From: an uncultured Akkermansia sp. | GTDB lineage: Bacteria > Verrucomicrobiota > Verrucomicrobiia > Verrucomicrobiales > Akkermansiaceae | DNA length: 24,735 nucleotides | Assembly (NCBI GenBank): GCA_904502165.1 | Contig: CAJGDB010000017.1 | Coordinates: 1-24,735 of the forward strand | Reading direction: 5' to 3' | In this document: positions 9,601 through 14,713 of the stretch, one piece after another | Layout: each line of letters starts with the position of its first letter | Position numbering within the stretch: the stretch's first letter is position 1 | Notes under the pieces: generated by a model | What the model was told of the DNA's origin: nothing | Seen by the model: the letters and a program-made list of their open reading frames with translations, nothing else | Database searches by the model: none | Translations under genes and position numbers: made by a program

Positions 9601-10026
9601 GCACTTCACCACGGCAAAAGCCTCAGGCAGAATGGTTTCGAGGTACTTGGCGCGCAACTTGGCAAACCTGGGCTCAATTTCTGCCAGAGCCTTCTTGCCC
9701 GCTTCAATGGATTCAACCGTGGCCTCCACCTTCGGAAGCTTCGGGAACTCAGGGGCAAGGGATGCAAAGCGGGTGTTAAGCAGTTCTGCATACTGGGCAA
9801 GCTGCTCAGGAGACGCGGCAAGCACCAGACCACGGGCGGGCAGGTCCATGGGTGTGAAGCGGTGCAGGTGGGCCTGCCACTCGCGGGTCTTGCCAACAAG
9901 GAAATCGTGATCCTTCTCCTCCCAGGATTTTTCCAAATCCAGGATACGGCGCACCACCGGCTTGAGCTTACGCACCTCGCGCTGGTTCTTGGAACCTACA
10001 ATCTTGTTCAGAATCCACTTAATCAT
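6637..10026 (-). CDS. secA: Preprotein translocase ATPase SecA, long form
   Basis: SecA drives secretory proteins through SecYEG. Visible motifs are ATGEGKT (Walker A, 185-191), DEVD (292-295), the TVNDYLA block, IIDQNTGR, GMTGTA, the TNMAGRGTDI helicase motif and QLRGRCSRQGDPG. At 1129 residues it is about 230 longer than E. coli SecA. One extra segment of about 80 residues precedes PEAFAVV (about 55-133). A second of about 75 falls in the preprotein-crosslinking region (about 315-410). The acidic C-terminal tail (about 1000-1129) lacks the usual Cys-rich zinc motif. Such inserts are known from Bacteroidota and PVC SecA proteins. ATG 10026 begins the conserved MIKWILNKIVGSKN and has no Shine-Dalgarno sequence. 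argA follows 50 bp downstream. Confidence 0.98.
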   Translation of the reverse strand: MIKWILNKIVGSKNQREVRKLKPVVRRILDLEKSWEEKDHDFLVGKTREWQAHLHRFTPMDLPARGLVLAASPEQLAQYAELLNTRFASLAPEFPKLPKVEATVESIEAGKKALAEIEPRFAKLRAKYLETILPEAFAVVKCGARQLCGQMVDVCGTPIKWDMVHFDVQLIGGIALHRGFIAEMATGEGKTLVATLPVYLNALTGMGVHVVTVNDYLARRDSMWMGALFSYLGLSVGCIQSMMPSELRRQQYSRDITYGTNAEFGFDYLRDNGMASSKEAQVQRGHYFAIIDEVDSILIDEARTPLIISGPAVIEHEQQYDTLKPLIEKVVRKQVELCNGLMDKAVEYAKAGDTDRAGRCLFKVKLGQPRNRAYMRSQQDPEYRRMVEKYELFLYQDPRKIELFKLKEELYYTIDEKTHDADLMEMGREVISPGHPENFVLPDIGTEFVNIDENETLSEREKEARKTALMKRLDETGVRLHTTSQLLKAYTIYEKDVEYVVKDNKIVIIDQNTGREMPGRRWSEGLHQAVEAKEGVEVEAENMTYATITIQNYFRLYSRLAGMTGTAETEAAEFHDIYKLDVLPIPTNRPCIREDQNDLIFRSRREKFNAVVGKIVELHKKGQPVLVGTASVEASETLSRMLSFAKVPHEVLNAKNHQREAEIVARAGQKGAVTVSTNMAGRGTDIKLGDGVAELGGLFVLGTERYESRRIDRQLRGRCSRQGDPGGSQFFLSFEDDLMRNFGGSERMTKMMDRFGMQEGEAVENVLMNRIIEGAQKRVEQRNYMWRKHVLDYDDVMNQQRMIVYAMRNDALLCEDPREMLYECLQTGTHNKCSLYLNEDDTGAFRYTDLLQWVNSTFPMGWSEKESDLKGKTPEEVAEHIIARVKEMYEKKVAGERPDRIDQMERSIMLQAIDKLWQKHLTDMDALREGVRLRAQGQRDPLVEYKREAYSIFESLMENIDYEILNGMFRSTTNLSAFEDFLASLPTSNADEEDADVTDILGNGDLLSALREQLQLLHERQRAAGLEPAPLPVLDAEDEPAVDAPANAEPDMFGESVSGAMAEAVPYSEKKITLPKKKVSFKLKPSADKESYIVKNTGDMPLADEEEGMTVGSVDSGYVPEFFTGKDKA

Positions 10027-10048
10027 AACGAAAATTTTCAGAAAACAT
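10019..10048 (-). other. Possible 9-codon upstream ORF overlapping the secA start
   Basis: In the predicted secA leader an ATG at 10048 opens a 9-codon frame (MFSENFRYD) that is out of frame with secA. Its TAA (10021-10019) lies just inside the secA coding region, so the secA ATG sits within it. It has no Shine-Dalgarno sequence and may be chance. Confidence 0.3.
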
Positions 10049-10095
10049 CAGATGACACTACAGCTCGCCCGCGCACGCTTCACGAGCGGCGCGCG

Positions 10096-10124
10096 ATTGT
10101 AGCACAAGCCCTGCTCTTTTGCAA
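10096..10124 (-). promoter_or_regulatory. secA promoter
   Basis: On the - strand, TTGCAA (10119-10124) and TACAAT (10096-10101) are separated by 17 bp. The predicted start is about 10089, giving a leader of about 63 nt, longer than at most genes here. Confidence 0.7.
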
Positions 10125-10161
10125 GCCCGCGTCTATCCTACAATCGAATATGACTCAATAT

Positions 10162-11376
10162 TTACTCCACCTTATCGCGATAGGTAGACCAGATGTAGCG
10201 GGTGAAAATCACCTTGATGGATGCAGTGAGCGGCACCGCCAGCAAAGCGCCTACCACACCGCCGATGACAAAACTCCAGAAAAGCACCGAGAACATGACC
10301 GTGAGGTCGTGCATCTTGACCCGGCTGCCCACAATGCGCGGCTGGAGCACCCAGCCATCAAACTGGCTCACACAGCCGAAAACAGCACTCACGATGATGA
10401 CATGACCGATATCGTGCCAGGTGAACCAGGCAATCAGCACCGCCGGAATCCAGGTAGCAATCATGCCCAGGTAGGGAATCACGCCGAGCAGGGCAGCTGC
10501 TGCGGCAATAGTAATGGCATAGGGCAGCCCCATGATTTTCAGCGCAATGGCGAGAATGACAGCATCGATGACGCTGACCAGCATCTGCCCACGGACAAAG
10601 GATATAATGTAGTTGTTGATTTCCTGCAGAGTTGCCACCACCTCCTCGCGGAAGGCAGAACGGCGGATGGGTAGCACCGTATGCCAGTTCCGGGCAATAC
10701 TGGAACTCTCAAGCAGAAAATAGAACAAAAATACCGGCACCATGATTGCCCCGATAAAGGCCATGGACACACCCGAAAGAGCCCGGCTGCCAGCCGTCAG
10801 CCAGGCCAGTGCCTTTTCTGACAGATAGGATGAATTGAAACTCAGAATCGCCGCCAGTTTGCCTTCATAAGTTGTTTCCTGCGAGAGTGCATCGTAGTCC
10901 TCTGCCGGGAGCTCGGAGGCGCGGGCATCCTTGAGCACCTTGCTATACATCATATCAACCCCCTTCTGCAGCAGACGGTTTTCTGTCAACTGCGTCTTGC
11001 CGGCCTCTACCACGCTTACCAGAATCTGCTCACGCTGGGACACCAGCTCCCCCGTCTGCTGCACCAGCGGAGGCACAATGGCAAAGCCCAGACAGAACAA
11101 CAGCACCCCCGCCCCCAGCATTACCAGCACTACAGACCAGATACGACGCGCAATCCGCCGCTGCACCAATTCCACACAGGGCGAGAGGAGGTATGCCAGA
11201 AAACCGGCTGTGACCACCGGCAAAAGCACCGGCTCCAAGGCTACAAACACAGCACCGATACCGAACAACAAGCCACACACCAGCGCAACCACCACTACCA
11301 GTGCCAGCCCGGTAAGCGCAGCCCAGCACATCTTGCGCTGAAACAGGGTAGGTATGTCCTTATCCTGAATCTTCAT
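10162..11376 (-). CDS. AI-2E family membrane permease (PerM/YdiK-like)
   Basis: The 404-residue polytopic membrane protein belongs to the AI-2E transporter superfamily, whose members include AI-2 exporters, Na+/H+ antiporters and many of unknown substrate. It shows the family layout: an N-terminal hydrophobic pair, a soluble segment of about 110 residues, then a cluster of helices. The conserved PYLG block (GVIPYLGMIATWIPAVLIAW) and the C-terminal FWSFVIGGVVGALLAVPL helix are present. The substrate cannot be read from the sequence. An in-frame ATG at 11424 lies upstream of the promoter, so ATG 11376 (MKIQDKDIP) is chosen; the predicted transcript begins exactly at its A. It follows the lpxA-gph pair by 67 bp. 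No clear terminator lies between it and the secA promoter. Confidence 0.88.
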   Translation of the reverse strand: MKIQDKDIPTLFQRKMCWAALTGLALVVVVALVCGLLFGIGAVFVALEPVLLPVVTAGFLAYLLSPCVELVQRRIARRIWSVVLVMLGAGVLLFCLGFAIVPPLVQQTGELVSQREQILVSVVEAGKTQLTENRLLQKGVDMMYSKVLKDARASELPAEDYDALSQETTYEGKLAAILSFNSSYLSEKALAWLTAGSRALSGVSMAFIGAIMVPVFLFYFLLESSSIARNWHTVLPIRRSAFREEVVATLQEINNYIISFVRGQMLVSVIDAVILAIALKIMGLPYAITIAAAAALLGVIPYLGMIATWIPAVLIAWFTWHDIGHVIIVSAVFGCVSQFDGWVLQPRIVGSRVKMHDLTVMFSVLFWSFVIGGVVGALLAVPLTASIKVIFTRYIWSTYRDKVE

Positions 11377-11382
11377 GCGGAG

Positions 11383-11411
11383 ATAATACTCCCATTCACG
11401 CTTACAGTCAA
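11383..11411 (-). promoter_or_regulatory. Promoter of the AI-2E permease gene, predicted leaderless
   Basis: On the - strand, TTGACT (11406-11411) and TATTAT (11383-11388) are 17 bp apart. Only six bases separate the -10 box from ATG 11376, so the expected +1 is the A of the start codon. This decides the start. Confidence 0.75.
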
Positions 11412-11443
11412 CGCAAAAAACCACGCCCCCGGCCGGGCCTTAA

Positions 11444-12115
11444 TCATTCCCCCAGCAGCACAGCCTCCAGCTCGGCCATCGTCTCGCAGACCGGTGCAGG
11501 CCAATCGCGCAGCGCAGCAGGGTCAGCAGCATAGCCCCAGCCGACCAGCACCAGCGAAGTACCGGCATTTTCTGCACACCGGGCATCAAACAAGGAATCC
11601 CCCACAAGGGTGATTTCCGCCGGCAGAATACCCCATTTTGCTGCAATATGGTGCAGGGAGGCTGGGTTCGGCTTGCGCGGGAATGCCGGGGTGAAGCCCA
11701 TGACGACATCAAATGGCACACTTGGAAATATATGCCGCACCATGGGTTCTGTGACCTCGTGCGGTTTGTTGGAGAGCACCGCCAGCTGCGCACCGGCCGC
11801 TGCCAGTGTCTCCAGCAGGGTTATCATCCCCTCATACGGGCGGGTATATTCCTCGCCGCACCAGCAGGTGGGATATTCGCGCCGGAACGCGCCATGCACC
11901 GCCTCCAGTTCCTCCGGCGGAGCCTCGGCTGCATCGGCGTAGCCTATGGCAGAAGCACAGAGATTAGCCGCACCACGGCCAATCATGCCACGCACCTTTT
12001 CCGGCGCATGTGTCGGTAGCCCGCAGGCAGATAAAGCACGATTGATTCCCTCCGCTATTCCGGGCAGGGAATCAACCAATGTGCCATCCAGGTCAAAAAC
12101 CAGGTATTTTTTCAT
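11444..12115 (-). CDS. gph: HAD-superfamily phosphatase, phosphoglycolate phosphatase-like
   Basis: The 223-residue protein has all four HAD motifs: DLDGT (D8, D10), LSNKP, the RKPNP lysine and GDSLFD. The small helical cap after motif I, with GRGAANL, is of the Gph type. Gph removes phosphate from 2-phosphoglycolate formed during DNA repair, but related enzymes such as pyrophosphatases and sugar phosphatases look alike, so the substrate is inferred. The start codon overlaps the lpxA stop (TGATG), which points to one mRNA and coupled translation. No promoter of its own is seen. Confidence 0.8.
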   Translation of the reverse strand: MKKYLVFDLDGTLVDSLPGIAEGINRALSACGLPTHAPEKVRGMIGRGAANLCASAIGYADAAEAPPEELEAVHGAFRREYPTCWCGEEYTRPYEGMITLLETLAAAGAQLAVLSNKPHEVTEPMVRHIFPSVPFDVVMGFTPAFPRKPNPASLHHIAAKWGILPAEITLVGDSLFDARCAENAGTSLVLVGWGYAADPAALRDWPAPVCETMAELEAVLLGE

Positions 12116-12903
12116 CAGTGAATGAAGCCGCGCTGAGAAGAACGCAGGAAGTCCACCAGATACGTGATATGCGGATTGCTGCCGAACTTCTCATCCGCCA
12201 GAACCTCGGCAATCTTATCTTCCATCTTTACACCTGTATCCTTGTACAGGAAGAGCTTGCGGTAAGCAAACTTCAGTGCGCGGATATCGTCTTCCGCGAA
12301 GCCACGGCGGGTCAGGCCGATGGTATTGATGGCACGGACTGCAGCCGGAGAACCTTCTACAATGGTATAGGGAGCAACATCCTGCACAATGCGGGCGTAG
12401 CCACCCACCATGGCGTGGTCGCCAATGCGGACGAACTGGTGCACACCGGCGCAACCGGACACGATAACCCAGTTACCCACCTCGCAATGACCGGCGCAGG
12501 CGGCATAGCCGGAGAAGATATTGTAGTCACCCACGTGACATTCATGACCGCAATGCGAATGAATCAGGAAGTTGTTGTAGGAACCAATCACAGTCTTGAG
12601 TTCCGGCGTGGTGGAGCGGTTGATGTTGCAGTATTCGCGGAACACGTTGCCCTCACCCACTTCCAGAAAGGTGGGCTCACCGGCATACTTAAGGTCCTGC
12701 GTTTTGGTGCCAATAGTACAGAACGGGTAGAACTCGTTATTCTTACCGAAAGTGGACGGGCCTCCAATCACCACATTATTATGCAGCACACAGCCGGAAT
12801 CCAGCTTGACATGCGGTCCCACCACACAATACGGTCCAATCTTGACATCATCGGCACTCTCGCAAGTCGAATCAACAATAGCTGTAGGATGAATCTCTGC
12901 CAT
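12115..12903 (-). CDS. lpxA: UDP-N-acetylglucosamine acyltransferase LpxA
   Basis: LpxA transfers a 3-hydroxyacyl chain from ACP to UDP-GlcNAc, the first step of lipid A synthesis. The protein is 262 residues, the same length as E. coli LpxA. It starts with IHPTAIVDS and then shows the hexapeptide repeats of a left-handed beta helix. The HSHCGHECHVGD stretch contains the region of the catalytic histidine, and a helical C-terminal part ends the protein. GlmU or LpxD is unlikely because of the C-terminal helices and the GLTRRGF motif. An in-frame ATG at 12912 overlaps the -10 box, so ATG 12903 is the start. The gene overlaps gph by one base and is divergent from map. Confidence 0.95.
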   Translation of the reverse strand: MAEIHPTAIVDSTCESADDVKIGPYCVVGPHVKLDSGCVLHNNVVIGGPSTFGKNNEFYPFCTIGTKTQDLKYAGEPTFLEVGEGNVFREYCNINRSTTPELKTVIGSYNNFLIHSHCGHECHVGDYNIFSGYAACAGHCEVGNWVIVSGCAGVHQFVRIGDHAMVGGYARIVQDVAPYTIVEGSPAAVRAINTIGLTRRGFAEDDIRALKFAYRKLFLYKDTGVKMEDKIAEVLADEKFGSNPHITYLVDFLRSSQRGFIH

Positions 12904-12910
12904 ATTCCGC

Positions 12911-12939
12911 ATGATACACCGCCCCACGCCCTGCTTCAA
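12911..12939 (-). promoter_or_regulatory. lpxA promoter, predicted (near-)leaderless
   Basis: On the - strand, TTGAAG (12934-12939) and TATCAT (12911-12916) are 17 bp apart. Seven bases lie between the -10 box and ATG 12903, predicting a leader of about 1 nt. The first possible ATG lies inside the -10 box and is ruled out. Confidence 0.72.
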
Positions 12940-12983
12940 GCACAAAATAACCGTTTCCGGGCAAAAATGTCTGTTTATGGCAC

Positions 12984-13012
12984 TTGCCCCGGTGATTCCG
13001 GTGTGCTACAAT
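12984..13012 (+). promoter_or_regulatory. map promoter
   Basis: TTGCCC (12984-12989) and TACAAT (13007-13012) are 17 bp apart. The expected start near 13019 leaves about six leader bases before ATG 13025. TTGCCC also pairs with GGGCAA at 12959-12964 as a 6-bp dyad in the divergent lpxA-map region, which may be chance. Confidence 0.65.
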
Positions 13013-13024
13013 GCGACCAGAACC

Positions 13025-13822
13025 ATGGCAGACCGCATTCCTGTACGCAATCCGAATGAAATCAGCAAGCTCCGCAAGGCCGGTGAGGTATCGGCCCGCA
13101 TCCTCATGGAGCTCAAGACCATCATCCGCCCCGGCATTACCACCAAGGAGATTGATGATTATGCTGCAGAGCTCTTCAAGCGCGAGAAGTGCGGCAACGC
13201 ATTCCTGGGCTATGGCGGCTACCCCGGCCAGCTCTGTATTTCTGTGAATGAGGAGATTGTGCATGGCATCGGTGGCCCACGCGTACTGCACGATGGCGAC
13301 ATCGTGAGCCTGGACGCCGGCGCCATTGTAGATGGTTGGTACGGCGATAACGCCATGACAATCGGGGTGGGTGAAAACGTGAGCGTAGAAGCCCGCCGCC
13401 TGATGGCCGTGACAGAGGAGGCTCTCTTCCGTGGCATTGCTGCCGCCAGGCAGGGCAATTCACTCATGGAAGTCTGCGGTGCCATTGAAGATTATGTGCG
13501 CCCGTTCGGCTTCGGCATTGTGCGCGACTATGTGGGCCATGGCGTAGGCCGCCACCTGCACGAGGAACCGCAGATTCCGAACTACCGCCCGAATTACCCC
13601 CTGCCCCGCCTGAAGAGAGGAATGATTCTGGCGATTGAACCGATGATTACCCTGGGTTCATACCGGGTGCGGGTGCTGGGAGACGACTGGACAGCTGTCA
13701 CTACCGATGGCTCCTGGGCCGCCCACTTTGAACACATGGTAGCCGTTGGCCCGCACGGCGGAGAAATCCTGACCGAGCGCCCCCGCATTGCTCTGCCGGA
13801 GCAACTCGGCATCACTCTGTAA
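13025..13822 (+). CDS. map: Type I methionine aminopeptidase
   Basis: Map removes the initiator methionine from new proteins. The 265-residue protein is of normal bacterial length without an N-terminal zinc extension. The metal ligands are all visible: Asp in SLDAG, Asp in YGDNAMT, His in GHGVGRHLHEEP, Glu in AIEPM and Glu in FEHMVAV. ATG 13025 (MADRIPVRNP) is six bases after the predicted transcript start; the longer in-frame ATG 12911 lies upstream of the promoter. A membrane-protein gene follows after 9 bp, so both are likely in one operon. Confidence 0.96.
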   Translation: MADRIPVRNPNEISKLRKAGEVSARILMELKTIIRPGITTKEIDDYAAELFKREKCGNAFLGYGGYPGQLCISVNEEIVHGIGGPRVLHDGDIVSLDAGAIVDGWYGDNAMTIGVGENVSVEARRLMAVTEEALFRGIAAARQGNSLMEVCGAIEDYVRPFGFGIVRDYVGHGVGRHLHEEPQIPNYRPNYPLPRLKRGMILAIEPMITLGSYRVRVLGDDWTAVTTDGSWAAHFEHMVAVGPHGGEILTERPRIALPEQLGITL

Positions 13823-13831
13823 ACTACCGCC

Positions 13832-14599
13832 ATGCGAAACCGCCTCTTCCTGCTGGCTCTGGTAGCCGTATTGCTACTGCTGCAGGCAGGCATGCGTTCT
13901 GCCGCGCAGGCTACTCCTTTTCACGGGGGCTCGACGATTGGCGGCATTTCTTTCTGGGAACTGCGCGGCGCGCTTCCCCTGGGAATCTTTGCGGCAGGGA
14001 TACTGCTGGTCAGCATAGCCGGAACGGCGCAATGCCTCCAGGCGGCCTTGCAATGGAGCAAAGGACGCCGCCAACTGGAAATCCGGGCAGGCCGGATTTC
14101 CTCAGCGGCCCTGTGGTGCGGCGCGCCGCTCATGGCCATGTGCCCATCCACGCTGCTGCCCTGCATTTTCCCCTGGCTCTATGCTTATGACCCGGACGGC
14201 TGGCAGACTCTCTCCTCCCTGCAATGGGTTCTTCATGGCAGCATTATTCTTCTGATAATATGCCGGGGCATCTCCATGATGCAGCGCCCGGCGGTGGCTG
14301 TCATGACCCTGCCACTTTCCCTGTTCTGCCTGCTGGCAATCGGGCAGATGGGGTTCAACCATGCATTCCTCATTCTTCCAACAGCCGCCATGGGCACAGC
14401 CGGCATGCTCATGCTGCTGGGAAAAGGCCGGAAATGGGCGTTCATCCCCCTGCTCACAGCCATCGGCATGAATGCGGCGCTTTTCTACCTTACAGCCCTT
14501 CCCGATGCGGTCACACCGGCGGCTGCTGTTATTTATGGACTGAGTCTGGTGCTTCTGAGCCTCCCTTTCGGGCTTAAACTAGGCTCTCTGCACCACTGA
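13832..14599 (+). CDS. Polytopic membrane protein of unknown function
   Basis: I do not recognise this family. The 255-residue product is very hydrophobic and should have about seven membrane helices, with the first at residues 4-20. Between helices 1 and 2 lies a short Gly/Ser-rich loop, and a basic loop (SKGRRQLEIRAGR) follows helix 2. Cysteines occur around residues 95-115 (WCGAPLMAMCPSTLLPC). No catalytic motif is obvious. It follows map by 9 bp and precedes a 13-bp inverted repeat, so it appears to be the last gene of a two-gene unit. There is no Shine-Dalgarno sequence, so translation may depend on coupling to map. Confidence 0.75.
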   Translation: MRNRLFLLALVAVLLLLQAGMRSAAQATPFHGGSTIGGISFWELRGALPLGIFAAGILLVSIAGTAQCLQAALQWSKGRRQLEIRAGRISSAALWCGAPLMAMCPSTLLPCIFPWLYAYDPDGWQTLSSLQWVLHGSIILLIICRGISMMQRPAVAVMTLPLSLFCLLAIGQMGFNHAFLILPTAAMGTAGMLMLLGKGRKWAFIPLLTAIGMNAALFYLTALPDAVTPAAAVIYGLSLVLLSLPFGLKLGSLHH

Positions 14600-14626
14600 G
14601 GGGCAAAAAAACGCACAAAAATCCAC

Positions 14627-14660
14627 CTGCACCGGAATGAATGATTGCATTCCGGTGCAG
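14627..14660. repeat. Perfect 13-bp inverted repeat behind the map operon
   Basis: CTGCACCGGAATG (14627-14639) pairs exactly with CATTCCGGTGCAG (14648-14660) around an 8-nt loop. It could terminate the map operon, but no T tract follows on the + strand. On the - strand the preceding sequence gives only a scattered T run. It may instead be a processing or mRNA-stabilising hairpin. Confidence 0.7.
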
Positions 14661-14713
14661 AATATGTTAATTGTACAGGGTACGTAGCATCATTTTTCAC
14701 CATTTCTCAGACT

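Noticed and set aside
10058..10086. Hairpin in the secA leader (GCTCG/CGAGC)
   Set aside because: Only five to six pairs with a long loop; expected by chance in this GC-rich sequence.
6634..10674. An open frame of 1346 codons on the + strand opposite secA and the end of the AI-2E permease gene
   Set aside because: It is codon-aligned with secA on the other strand, so it is open only because secA avoids TTA, CTA and TCA codons. The product is a His/Leu-rich shadow with no domain, and the secA reading is unequivocal.
11413..11440. GC-rich dyad followed by six T residues between gph and the AI-2E permease gene
   Set aside because: The stem is only about four pairs with a sensible loop, too weak to call a terminator.
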